Of a DNA stretch of 64,000 bases, positions 28,708-37,926 are shown in pieces; position 1 is the stretch's first letter; each line of letters starts with the position of its first letter. The notes beneath the pieces were generated by a model. That model did no database searches. It was given only the letters and a program-made list of their open reading frames with translations, and was not told where the DNA came from. A program made the translations under genes and the position numbers. This DNA is from JAEUMG01 sp963805405 (lineage in GTDB: Bacteria > Pseudomonadota > Alphaproteobacteria > Rhizobiales > Aestuariivirgaceae), in contig CAWDUC010000009.1 of NCBI GenBank assembly GCA_963805405.1, positions 1 to 64,000 of the forward strand, given 5' to 3'.

Positions 28708-29807
28708 GCGAAGGTCTTTCGTGGATCGAGTGCATCGCGCACCGCCTCGCCGACGAATACCAGCAGCGACAGCATGACCGAAAGCACGAGGAAGCCGGTA
28801 ATGCCGAGCCACGGCGCCTGGAGGTTATTGCGGCCCTGTTGCAGGAGTTCGCCGAGAGAGGGCGATCCGGCCGGAAGGCCAAAGCCCAAATAGTCGAGCG
28901 CCGTCAATGTCGTCACCGATCCCGATAGGATGAAGGGCATGAAAGTGACGGTCGACACCAGCGCGTTAGGCAGCAGATGCTTGAACATGATCTTCGCGTT
29001 GCTCAAGCCGAGGGCGCGCGCCGCACGCACATACTCGAAATTGCGGGCGCGCAGGAATTCCGCGCGCACCACGCCGACCAGCGACGTCCAGGAAAAGAGA
29101 ACGAGGATGAAAAGCAATATCCAGAATGTCGGGACGAAAAAGGCCGACAGGATGATCAGCAGGTAGAGGGTCGGCATCGACGTCCAGATGTCGATGAAGC
29201 GCTGGAACAGGAGATCTGTCCAGCCCCCGAAATAGCCTTGCACTGCGCCCGCCGCGACGCCGATCACCGAGGAGATGGCGGTGAGGATGAGCCCGAAGGC
29301 GACCGACAGGAGGAAACCGTAGATCAACCGCGCGAAGACATCGCGGCCCTGGTCGTCGGTTCCAAGCCAGTTGAGATTTCCGAAGATGCAATTGGGATCT
29401 TGGACGCCGAGCGGATACTTGACGCAAGCCTGCTCACGCGTGAGCTCAAAGGCGGGCGGCGAGGGCGCTGGCATCGGCAGGTCGTTATTGACCGTATTGT
29501 AGGAATAGCGGATGGGCGGCCACAAGATCCAGCCATTGGCATTGATCTCGTCCTGGTTGACCGGATCGCGAAAATCGGTCCTGGCCAGGAAGCCACCGAA
29601 TTTCTCTTCCGGATAGTCGACGACCAGCGGAAACAGGAACTCGCCCTTATAGTGGACGAGTATCGGGCGGTCATTCGCAATGACCGGCGCGAGCAGGCTT
29701 GCTCCGAACAGGACGATGAACAGCCAGAATGACCAGAAGCCGCGCCTGTTGCGCTTGAAGAGCTCCCACCGCCGCCGGTTGAGCGCACTGAGCTTGCCGA
29801 AGGCCAT
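28704..29807 (-). CDS. yejE: Peptide ABC transporter permease, YejE type
   Basis: A 367-residue inner-membrane permease. The first helix (about 24-46) is followed by a long periplasmic segment with GWILWPPIRYSYNTVNNDLP and two Cys (ACVKY, NCIFGN), characteristic of YejE. The permease domain has five further helices and the cytoplasmic EAA-like loop EYVRAARALGLSNAKIMFKHLLPNAL. Intact; overlaps yejF by 4 bases and follows yejB by 3 bases. Confidence 0.92.
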   Translation of the reverse strand: MAFGKLSALNRRRWELFKRNRRGFWSFWLFIVLFGASLLAPVIANDRPILVHYKGEFLFPLVVDYPEEKFGGFLARTDFRDPVNQDEINANGWILWPPIRYSYNTVNNDLPMPAPSPPAFELTREQACVKYPLGVQDPNCIFGNLNWLGTDDQGRDVFARLIYGFLLSVAFGLILTAISSVIGVAAGAVQGYFGGWTDLLFQRFIDIWTSMPTLYLLIILSAFFVPTFWILLFILVLFSWTSLVGVVRAEFLRARNFEYVRAARALGLSNAKIMFKHLLPNALVSTVTFMPFILSGSVTTLTALDYLGFGLPAGSPSLGELLQQGRNNLQAPWLGITGFLVLSVMLSLLVFVGEAVRDALDPRKTFA

Positions 29808-29810
29808 CCC

Positions 29811-30926
29811 CTAGAGTTCCCGTGACTCGAAGTCGATTCGCGGATCGATCCATGTATAGGTAAGGTCGCTGATCAGCGCCACGACGAGACCGAGAAGCGT
29901 GAAGATATAGAGATTGGCGAAGACCACGGGATAATCGCGCTGCAAGGCCGCGGTATAGGTAAGATAGCCGAGGCCGTCGAGCGTGAAGATCTGCTCGATG
30001 AGCAGCGAGCCGGCAAAAAAGGCGGAGAGGAACGCGCCGGGAAAGCCCGAGATCACGAGCAGCATGGCATTGCGGAATACGTGGCCGTAAAGCACGCGCC
30101 GCTCGCTCAGGCCCTTGGCCCGTGCCGTCATGACATACTGCTTGCGAATTTCATCGAGGAACGAGTTCTTGGTGAGGAGCGTCATGGTCGCGAAGCTGCT
30201 GAGGCCGAGCGCGAGCAGGGGCAGGACGAGATGCCAGGCATAGTCGAGGATCTTTTCGAACCAGTTCATTTGGTCGAAGATTTCAGACGTGAGCCCGCGC
30301 AAGGGGAACCAGCTGTAATAGCTGCCGCCGGCGAAGAGCACGACCAGCATGATCGCCAGGATGAAGCCCGGTATGGCATAGCCGATGATGATCACGCCCG
30401 AAGTCCAGATATCGAAGCTGGACCCGTCTTTCACCGCTTTCCTGATGCCGAGCGGAACGGAGACGAGATAGGTAATCAGCGTGAGCCAAAGCCCTAGCGA
30501 AATCGATACCGGCATCTTCTCGAGCATCAGATCGAGGACGGATTTGTCGCGGAAATAGCTCTCGCCGAAATTGAAGGTCAGGTAGTTCTTCATCATGATG
30601 AAGAAGCGTTCATAGGCGGGCTTGTCGAAGCCGAACTGCTTTTCGAGCGATTTTATGAATTCGGGATCGAGGCCTTGCGCACCGCGATACTTCACCGCCG
30701 CGCTCTGGCTGCCCATCTGCGTCGCGACGTCGCCGGATCTGCCGGTCTCGCTGCCCGAGCCGCCGCCGATGCGGGCGGTGACGTCGACCTCGGTACCCTG
30801 GACTTGCGAGATGATCCGCTCGATCGGACCGCCGGGGACGAACTGGATGACCGCAAACGTGACAAGCATGATCCCGAACAAGGTCGGTATCATCAGAAGC
30901 AAACGCTTGAGGATGTAGGCGCCCAT
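29811..30926 (-). CDS. yejB: Peptide ABC transporter permease, YejB type
   Basis: A 371-residue inner-membrane permease with an N-terminal helix (MIPTLFGIMLVTFAVIQFVPGGPIERI), a long periplasmic insertion (about 40-100) and the binding-protein-dependent permease core. The EAA loop is YVMTARAKGLSERRVLYGHVFRNAML. It ends with the conserved DLTYTWIDPRIDFES. Intact, in the middle of the operon; yejA1 ends 3 bases upstream. Confidence 0.92.
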   Translation of the reverse strand: MGAYILKRLLLMIPTLFGIMLVTFAVIQFVPGGPIERIISQVQGTEVDVTARIGGGSGSETGRSGDVATQMGSQSAAVKYRGAQGLDPEFIKSLEKQFGFDKPAYERFFIMMKNYLTFNFGESYFRDKSVLDLMLEKMPVSISLGLWLTLITYLVSVPLGIRKAVKDGSSFDIWTSGVIIIGYAIPGFILAIMLVVLFAGGSYYSWFPLRGLTSEIFDQMNWFEKILDYAWHLVLPLLALGLSSFATMTLLTKNSFLDEIRKQYVMTARAKGLSERRVLYGHVFRNAMLLVISGFPGAFLSAFFAGSLLIEQIFTLDGLGYLTYTAALQRDYPVVFANLYIFTLLGLVVALISDLTYTWIDPRIDFESREL

Positions 30927-30929
30927 GAA

Positions 30930-32760
30930 TCAGTTGGCCTTGGCGATCTTGGCAGCCTTTTCGGGGTCGTACCACCAGGTGTCAATGATTCCCCGGTCAT
31001 ATTTGGGCTGGACTGCCGGACGACCATACTTGTCCCAATGGGCGACCCAGTGGCTCGCCTTGTACCAGTTGGGAATCCAGAACCATTCCGATCGCAGCAC
31101 GCGGTCGAGCGCGCGCCCGGCCACATCGAGCTCTTCGCGGGATTTCGCCGTCACGACCTTTTCGATCAGCGCGTCGATCTCAGGGCTGGCGACGCCGGAA
31201 AGATTGTAGCTGCCCGGCGACTTCGCCGAATCCGAGCCGAAAGAAGATCCGCAACTCGCTGCCCGGCGTCACGCCCGACGAGAAGCGCGCCGGACGATAA
31301 TATCGAAATCAAAATCCTTCTGGCGCTGCTCATATTGGACCGGATCGACCGTGCGCAATCTGAGCATCGATGCCGAAGAGCCTCAGGTTGCGTATATAGG
31401 GCGCAAATAGCCGTTCGAAACGTCGGATCGTCGATCAGGACTTCGATGGCGAAGGTCTCGCCCTTGGCATTGCGGCGCACATTGCCGTCGAGCTTCCAGC
31501 CCGCCTCGTCGAGCAGGCGCCGATGCCTGCGCGCAGCAATCTTGCGGTCCTGGCCGGAGCCGTCGCTTTTTTGCGGGATGGCGATCTCGCCGAAAACTTC
31601 GGGCCGCAGTTTGTCGCGCATCGGCTCGAGCAGATACGAGCTCTTCCGCTGACGGAGCGCCTTCGGCCTTGAGCGGCGATTTCTCAAAGAAGCTCGCGGT
31701 GCGGTCATAGAAGACCGATAGAAAAGATTGTCATTCGTCCATTCGAAGTCAAAGGCGAGATTGAGCGCCTGGCGGACCCGTATGTCCTGGAACTTGTCGC
31801 GCCGGAGATTGAAGAAGGAGCCTTGCGCGCCTGACGGCGTCTCATCGGGAAGCTCGTCCTTCAACACGCGCCCATCCTTCACCGCCGCGAAATCATAGGC
31901 CGTTTGCCCAATCCCGCGAGGTATATTCCTCGCGAAGATCGATGCATGCCGCGCTTTCAGCGCTTCGAAACCTGCGCTGTGCGGTCGCGGAAATATTCGT
32001 AGCGGATCTCATCGAAATTATAGCGGCCGCGATTGACCGGCAGATCCTTCGCCCAATAGTCGTCGCGCCGCAAATAGGTCACATATTCCGCCGGCTTGAA
32101 ACTCCCGATCTTGTAGGGGCCCGAACCAAGCGGCGCCTGCAAATCGGCCTTGGTGAAATCATGCGTGGAGTAATAGGCCTTGGAGAGGACCGGCAAGCCG
32201 GCGATCGACAAGGGCAGGTCGCGATTATCGCCGGTCTTGAAGATAAAGCGCGCTTCATGCGGCCCCAAAACCTCGCAGCGTTCGGCATCCTTCATGGTCA
32301 TGCGCAGGCGTTCATGCCCGTGCTCCATGATGAGCCGGAAAGTCTCGCAGACATCATCCGCCGTCACCGGCGTGCCGTCGGAGAACTTCGCTTCCTCGCG
32401 CAACTGAAAGGCCATGCTCTTCTTGTCGGCCGCAAGGTCGACCGTCTTTGCAACGAGCCCGTACATGGCGTCTGGCTCGTCATTCGCGCGCGCCATCAGC
32501 GTGTCGAAGAGCAGGCCCAAGCCTTGCGCGGGATTGCCTTTGAGGATGAAGTCGTTGAAGGAGTCGAACGTGTCGCGCGCTACGACACCGATCGTCGACA
32601 TCTTGCCGCCCTTGGGCGCATCGGGATTGACATAGTCGAAATGGGTGAAATCGGCCGGATACTTGAGGTCTCCAAAGGCCGAAATGCCATAGCGCGGCTC
32701 GGCGGCCGCCGGGATCGTCACGAACAGCAGGGCCGTCGCCGCGGCCGCGAAGCGCATCAT
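30930..32760 (-). CDS. yejA: Peptide-binding protein YejA, copy 1 (many frameshifts)
   Basis: Periplasmic family 5 binding protein, about 610 residues. From 32760 the first half is clean: signal peptide RFAAAATALLFVTIPAAA, RYGISAFGDLKYPADFTHFDYVNPDAPKGGKM, SDGTPVTADDVCETFRLI, and LGSGPYKIGSFKPAEYVTYLRRDDYWAKDLPVNRGRYNFD. From about 31980 downward at least five breaks scramble the frame, but DKFQDIRVRQALNLAFDFEWTNDNLFY, LLDEAGWKLDG, ETFAIEVLIDDPTF and the end RSEWFWIPNWYKASHWVAHWDKYGRP are recognisable in order. Real decay of one of two copies is possible. Its start overlaps the stop of copy 2 by 4 bases. Confidence 0.8.
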
Positions 32761-34625
32761 CCGGTGGCGACTTTCTGGGCTTTTTCTTCGTCCCACCACC
32801 ATACGCTCGGGAAGCCGACCGAATATTTCGGCAGCGTCTCCGGATGCGAAAAACGATTCCAGCGCGCCACGCGCTCATCGGCAATATACCACATTGGCAC
32901 GACGAAGTGATTCCACAGGAGCACGCGGTCGAGTGCCTTGCAGGCCGCAACCAGGCCCGCGCGATTTTTGGCGTAGATGACCTGGTCGATCAGCTTGTCG
33001 ATTGCTGGTGAATTGATGCCGACGACGTTGCGGGTGCCGTCCCGCTTCGCTGCGTCCGAGCCCCAGAATTCGCGCTGTTCGTTGCCGGGTGACAAGGACT
33101 GGCCCCAGCTGCCGATCGCGATGTCGAAGTCATAGGTCTGCATGCGGCGGGTATAGATCGTCGAATTGAAAGTCTTGATCGAAACGGTGATGCCGAGCAG
33201 TTCGAGCTGCTCCTTATAGGGGAGCGCGATGCGTTCGAAGAGCGGATCGTCGAGGAGGAATTCGACCGAGAGCGTTTCGCCCTTGTCGTTCTTCAGGACC
33301 GATTTATTGCCATCCTTGCCGATCGTCCATCCGGCTTCCTTGAGAAGACCCGCAGCGGTGCGCAAGTTCTTCCGTCGATCCTGCGCAGTGCCGTTTAAGG
33401 GATTGACATACTCGGTCGTGAAAACTTCTGCCGGGATGTCGGCGCGCAGGGGCTCCAGAATTGCAAGCTCCTCAGGCCCCGGCAAGCCGCTCGCCGCGAG
33501 CTCGGAATTGTTGAAGAAGCTTTTCGAGCGCGTGTACTGGCCATAAAAAAGATTGGTGTTCGACCATTCGAAGTCGAAAGCATAGTTGAAGGCAAGGCGA
33601 AGCCGCGGATCCTTGAACTTGTCCCGGCGCGTATTGAACGCCCAGCTTTGCATGCCTTCGACATTCGAAAGCGTGATCTTCTCCTTCACGACCTTGCCAT
33701 TGTCGAGAGCGTCGAAGGTGTACTGCGTCGCCCAGGTCTTGGCGCTGTTCTCGGTGCGCCAGTCGGCCTGGTCGGCCTTGAAAGCCTCGAACGCCACATT
33801 CGGATCGCGGTAGAAGATATATTCAATCTCGTTGAAATTATCCTGGCCGATATTGACCGGCAGGTCCTTGCCCCAATAATCCTCGACGCGGACGAGGCGC
33901 ACATTTTGTCCAGGCGTGAAGCTCGCAATCTTGTACGACCCGGAACCGAGCGGAATCTCCAGCGTCATTTCCTTGATATCGCGCGGCTTGCCGTCCTTGC
34001 CTTGCGCGGTCCACCAGTGCTTGGGCAGCACCGGCAATTGTCCGGTGATGAGCGGCAGCTCGCGGTTGTTCGTCTGATTGAAAACGAAAGTGACTTCGTG
34101 GTCGCCGGTCTGCTCGGCCTTGTCGATATTCTTGTAATAGGCGTTGTAGAAAGGATGGCTGTCGCGCACCGCCAGCATGCTCCAGATCACATCTTCGGCG
34201 GTGATCGGTTTGCCATCATGGAAGCGCGCTTCCGGTCGCAGGCGATAGACGACTTGCGATCGGTCCTCCGGATGCCAAACCGCCGATGCGATCAGGCCAT
34301 ACTCGGTCGACGGCTCATCGAGGGAAGAGGTAAGCAGCGTCTCGTTGCCGACCGAGCCGAACGAGTCGGCCTTGTACGTATACGGATTAAAACTGTCGAA
34401 CGACCCGAACACCGCGAACCGCACTCGGCCGCCTTTCGGCGCGTCCGGATTGACATAGGCAAAGTGCCTGAAGTCCGGAGGGTACTTGATATCGTCGAAA
34501 AGCGTGAGCGCGTGCTTGAACTGGCGCTCATCGGCATAGGCGACCGAGGCACCGATGATTCGGACGCCCTGCGCAACGCCAAGGACGCCCGCCAACTTGA
34601 TCAAACCGCGTCGCGTGACGTCCAT
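32757..34625 (-). CDS. yejA: Peptide-binding protein YejA, copy 2
   Basis: Intact 622-residue periplasmic binding protein of the family 5 type. The ATG at 34625 is preceded by GGGAGG and gives a Tat-like leader (DVTRRGLIKLAGVLGVAQGV, cleavage near AYA). Conserved blocks match copy 1: FDDIKYPPDFRHFAYVNPDAPKGG, HDGKPITAEDVIWSML, LGSGSYKIASFTPGQ, RLRLAFNYAFDFEWSNTNLFYGQ and VPMWYIADERVARWNRF. The two copies share layout but are clearly divergent, so this is an old tandem duplication. It is the first gene of the operon copy 2-copy 1-yejB-yejE-yejF-dehydrogenase. Confidence 0.92.
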   Translation of the reverse strand: MDVTRRGLIKLAGVLGVAQGVRIIGASVAYADERQFKHALTLFDDIKYPPDFRHFAYVNPDAPKGGRVRFAVFGSFDSFNPYTYKADSFGSVGNETLLTSSLDEPSTEYGLIASAVWHPEDRSQVVYRLRPEARFHDGKPITAEDVIWSMLAVRDSHPFYNAYYKNIDKAEQTGDHEVTFVFNQTNNRELPLITGQLPVLPKHWWTAQGKDGKPRDIKEMTLEIPLGSGSYKIASFTPGQNVRLVRVEDYWGKDLPVNIGQDNFNEIEYIFYRDPNVAFEAFKADQADWRTENSAKTWATQYTFDALDNGKVVKEKITLSNVEGMQSWAFNTRRDKFKDPRLRLAFNYAFDFEWSNTNLFYGQYTRSKSFFNNSELAASGLPGPEELAILEPLRADIPAEVFTTEYVNPLNGTAQDRRKNLRTAAGLLKEAGWTIGKDGNKSVLKNDKGETLSVEFLLDDPLFERIALPYKEQLELLGITVSIKTFNSTIYTRRMQTYDFDIAIGSWGQSLSPGNEQREFWGSDAAKRDGTRNVVGINSPAIDKLIDQVIYAKNRAGLVAACKALDRVLLWNHFVVPMWYIADERVARWNRFSHPETLPKYSVGFPSVWWWDEEKAQKVATG

Positions 34626-34737
34626 TCTGGTTCGGCCTCCCTGGAAAGGATGTGCCGAATACATACGCATTCCTGATCGCAAATGAAAACCCCGGAAGGA
34701 CTATCCCGGCGTTAAATCTTGGAGAGATTTAGGGCTA

Positions 34738-35280
34738 TTATGGGGCAGGGAACGGCTTGGGATCGTCCGAGAGCGTGCGCAGATAGGCGAGGATATTGGC
34801 CCGTTCCGTGGCACTCTTGACCGCCAATGTCATCTTCGTCCCTGGTGCGAATTCCTTCGGATTGTGCAGGAAAGCGAAGATGTTTTCATAGGTCCATTTG
34901 TCGGCCGAATGCGCCTTGAGCGCATCCGAATAGGCAAAGCCTTCATGCGACGCGATCGGTCGGTCGACGATGTCCCATTGATTGGGTCCGGTCTTGTTCG
35001 GGCCGCCCTTGGAGAAGTCATGGCAGGCCAGGCATTTCTTATGAGCCGCCTCGCCCTTGGCGACGTCGGCAGACGCCAGCAATACGGCCAGCGGCTTCTC
35101 CTCGGCGGCTGGCGCTTCGCCACCGCCCGTGCTGGTTTCGGCGACTTCGATTGCCATGCCCGGCTTTTCGGGTGCTTCGGTTGCAAAAATCATCCCCGAA
35201 AGCTCGCTCAAACCGAATACCACCAAAGCGGTACCCAGCACAGCGCCGGCGATCTTGTTGAAAGTCCAACTGTCTATCAT
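34738..35280 (-). CDS. Membrane-anchored class I cytochrome c
   Basis: A 180-residue electron carrier. The start at 35280 gives an uncleaved N-terminal helix (IAGAVLGTALVVFGLSELSGM, about 10-30). A Pro/Ala/Glu-rich linker follows, then a c-type domain with the haem motif CLACH (83-87) and the distal Met ligand in GTKMTLAVKS. This matches the CycM/membrane cytochrome c552 type that passes electrons between the bc1 complex and oxidase at the periplasmic face. It is divergent from kdsB. A small A/T-rich hairpin (34713-34731) follows its stop. Intact. Confidence 0.9.
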   Translation of the reverse strand: MIDSWTFNKIAGAVLGTALVVFGLSELSGMIFATEAPEKPGMAIEVAETSTGGGEAPAAEEKPLAVLLASADVAKGEAAHKKCLACHDFSKGGPNKTGPNQWDIVDRPIASHEGFAYSDALKAHSADKWTYENIFAFLHNPKEFAPGTKMTLAVKSATERANILAYLRTLSDDPKPFPAP

Positions 35281-35405
35281 GCGGCCAACCCGAAGCGTTC
35301 CCGGTCCCCTTGAGCCATGAACCGCGCGGAAACTAATTGTTTCTCCAGACCGTCGCAATACGTATAACGGGGGCGGTCTAATTTGCCGCGCCCACCCTTA
35401 AGCCT

Positions 35406-36164
35406 ATGATCGATCATCGAAATACGATCGTCGTTATCCCCTCGCGGATGGCCTCGACGCGATTGCCCGGTAAACCGCTTGCCGATATCTGCGGGTTGCC
35501 GATGATCGTGCATGTCTGGAGGCGGGCGATCGAATCGAAAGTCGGCCAGGTGCTGGTCGCGGCCGCCGAAACCAAGATCGCCGATGCGATCCGCGCCCAT
35601 GGCGGCGATGCCATAACGACCGATCCCAATCTCGCATCCGGCACCGACCGGATAGCCCAGGCCCTTTCCCTGCGGGACCCCTTGGGCGATTTCCGCTATG
35701 TGCTCAATGTTCAGGGCGATCTGCCGACCATCGATCCCTTGGCGATCCAGCGCTGCCTTGGCGGCCTCATTAACGATCCCGTCGATATCTCGACGATCGC
35801 CGCGGAGATCACCGACCCCGCCGATCTTGCCAATCCCAATATCGTAAAGGCCGTCGCACCCTTGGGGCAGCATCGCGAGGTTGCCTATGCGCGCGACTTC
35901 GTCCGGCTTCTTCCCGCCGACCTGCCGCCACCCCATTGGCACCATATCGGCGTCTATGCCTTCAAGCGCGAGGCGCTGGATCGCTTTGTGTCCTTGCCGG
36001 TGAGCAGGCTTGAGGCGGAGCGCAAGCTTGAGCAGATGCGGGCACTCGAAAACGACATGCGCATTGCCGTCGTGCGCGTTGACTCTGTGCCGCTCGGCGT
36101 CGATACGCCAGCCGATCTCGAAGTGGCGCGACGCATGCTAAAGCCACACCACGCGACAGTCTGA
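35406..36164 (+). CDS. kdsB: 3-deoxy-manno-octulosonate cytidylyltransferase (CMP-KDO synthetase)
   Basis: A 252-residue cytosolic enzyme that activates KDO with CTP for lipopolysaccharide core synthesis. Seen: the nucleotide loop VIPSRMASTRLPGKPLADICG (about 10-30), LASGTDRIAQAL, VLNVQGDLPTIDP (metal-binding Asp), and the C-terminal LEQMRALENDMRIAVV with GVDTPADLEVAR. Full length and intact. Prephenate dehydratase follows after 10 bases, an arrangement I recall as common in Hyphomicrobiales. Confidence 0.95.
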   Translation: MIDHRNTIVVIPSRMASTRLPGKPLADICGLPMIVHVWRRAIESKVGQVLVAAAETKIADAIRAHGGDAITTDPNLASGTDRIAQALSLRDPLGDFRYVLNVQGDLPTIDPLAIQRCLGGLINDPVDISTIAAEITDPADLANPNIVKAVAPLGQHREVAYARDFVRLLPADLPPPHWHHIGVYAFKREALDRFVSLPVSRLEAERKLEQMRALENDMRIAVVRVDSVPLGVDTPADLEVARRMLKPHHATV

Positions 36165-36174
36165 GGAATTCCGA

Positions 36175-37044
36175 ATGAAAGAGAAGATCGCCTATCAGGG
36201 CGAGCCGGGGGCCAACTCGCATATCGCCTGCCTGGAGGCCTATCCGGACCATGAGCCCCTGGCCTGCCGCACCTTCGAAGACGCGTTTGCCGCGGTGAAG
36301 GACGGCGATGCTGCGCTCGCGATGATCCCGATCGACAACTCGATCGCCGGTCGTGTTGCCGATATTCACCATCTGATGCCCGCCGCAAATCTTTACATCA
36401 TCGGCGAGCACTTCCTGCGCGTTCATCATCAGCTTCTCGCCGTTAGGGGTGCGAAGCTTGAGGACATGCGTTCGGTTCACAGCCACGTTCACGCGCTCGG
36501 CCAGTGCCGCAAGCTTACCCGGCAACTGGGCTTGATGGCGGTCGTGGCAGCCGACACCGCCGGCGCCGCGCGCGAACTGTCCGAAAGCGGCGACAAGACG
36601 CGCGCCGCGATTGCGACGGCGTTGGCGGGAGAAATCTACGGGCTTGAGATCCTGCGCCGCGACATCGAGGACGACGAGCACAATACCACCCGCTTCATCA
36701 TCCTCTCGGCAACGCCGCATGATGCCGAGCCCGAAGACAAGCCGGTGATGACGAGCTTCGTCTTCCGCGTCAGGAACGTGCCGGCCGCGCTCTATAAGGC
36801 GATGGGCGGCTTCGCCACCAACAGTATCAACATGACGAAGCTCGAGTCCTATCAGCTCGAGGGCTATTTTTCGGCGACCCAGTTCTATGCCGACATCGAA
36901 GGCCATCCCTCCGATCGGTCGGTTCGCTTGGCGCTCGAGGAACTGGAGTTCTTCACATCCTATCTGCGCGTGCTCGGCGTTTATCGCGCCAGCCCCTATC
37001 GTGCCGAAATCGCCAGGCGCATGGCGGAGCGTCAGGGAAGCTGA
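36175..37044 (+). CDS. pheA: Prephenate dehydratase
   Basis: A 289-residue monofunctional enzyme converting prephenate to phenylpyruvate for phenylalanine synthesis. The catalytic domain (1-185) begins IAYQGEPGANSHIACLEAYP and contains IPIDNSIAGRVADIHHL and the active-site region DDEHNTTRFIIL (TRF motif). A C-terminal ACT domain (about 195-275) carries TNSINMTKLESYQLEGYF, the allosteric phenylalanine site in the variant ESYQ rather than ESRP. There is no chorismate mutase domain. Downstream of kdsB by 10 bases and likely cotranscribed. Intact. Confidence 0.94.
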   Translation: MKEKIAYQGEPGANSHIACLEAYPDHEPLACRTFEDAFAAVKDGDAALAMIPIDNSIAGRVADIHHLMPAANLYIIGEHFLRVHHQLLAVRGAKLEDMRSVHSHVHALGQCRKLTRQLGLMAVVAADTAGAARELSESGDKTRAAIATALAGEIYGLEILRRDIEDDEHNTTRFIILSATPHDAEPEDKPVMTSFVFRVRNVPAALYKAMGGFATNSINMTKLESYQLEGYFSATQFYADIEGHPSDRSVRLALEELEFFTSYLRVLGVYRASPYRAEIARRMAERQGS

Positions 37045-37926
37045 AGTGCTTCCAGGATGAGGTGATGGGCGATCGCCATCCGGGTCGGAAATATGAGACC
37101 GTCCGGATGCCGTTCCTCATGCATGAGCAGCAACTCGTCGCGCTCGAACCATCGCGCTGTTTCAAGCTCGACAGGATCGACGGTGATCTCCTCGCTGTCG
37201 GCCTCGCCGATAAGCCCGATCATCAGGCTTGAAGGATAGGGCCAGGGCTGGCTCATGACATAGCGGATGTCGCCGACGCGGATCGCCGACTCTTCGAACA
37301 CTTCTCGCCGCGCCGCGTTCTCGATCGTCTCGCCGGGTTCCATGAAGCCGGCGAGAGCCGAGTACATGCCCGGCGCCCAGACCTTCTGCCGCCCAAGCAA
37401 GAGCCCCTTCGGCGAACGCACGATGATGATGACGACCGGATCGGTGCGTGGAAAATGGTCGGTGCCGCAGGCGTCGCAATGGCGCCGGTAGCCGCCATCC
37501 ATCATGACGGTGGCGACCCCGCAATTGGCGCAGAAGCCATGTGTCATGTGCCAGTTGATGAGCGATCGCGCTTGCGCGAGCAGTCCGAGTTCACAGGGCG
37601 TTACGCTGCCTTCGATCGCCAGGCTGCGCAGATCGCGCCAATCGTCTTCGGCATGTGGCACTGCGCGAGGCAAAATACGGACGCTCTTCGTCATTGCGGC
37701 CGAGAAATACCAATACTTCGCCATCGCTTGGCGATCGTGTACGCAGCTGCCCGTTCGCGACGCCGACCTTGTCGCCGGCAATGTCGATCACCGCGGCTTC
37801 TGGGTGCGCAAGCTGCGCCGCCAGCCAGTCTTGGTCGCGGCGGTGATTGGCGGATCGATCGATGGCGTTGGCGCTGAAGCCGAGCAGCGGGCGCTGCCGG
37901 GGCGGCCGGCTAGAGTGTTCTTGCAA
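37032..37926 (-). CDS. nudC: NAD+ diphosphatase / NADH pyrophosphatase (N-terminal frameshift)
   Basis: Nudix hydrolase of about 298 residues that splits NAD(H) to NMN(H) and AMP and, in this family, can decap NAD-capped RNA. Seen: the zinc ribbon CANCG and CDACGTDHFPRTDPVVI, the Nudix box GFMEPGETIENAARREVFEES (Glu residues intact), and the family motif SQPWPYPSSLM. The N-terminus (LLGFSANAIDRSANHRRDQDWLAAQL) is in a different frame, with a break near 37700-37740. The likely start is a TTG at 37926, overlapping the acyl-CoA dehydrogenase end by 17 bases; a nearby alternative cannot be excluded. Convergent overlap with pheA of 13 bases. Confidence 0.87.

Noticed and set aside
34713..34731. 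Hairpin TAAATCT-N5-AGATTTA as terminator of the cytochrome c gene
   Set aside because: The stem is A/T-rich and lacks a T-run in the transcript, so termination is not supported.
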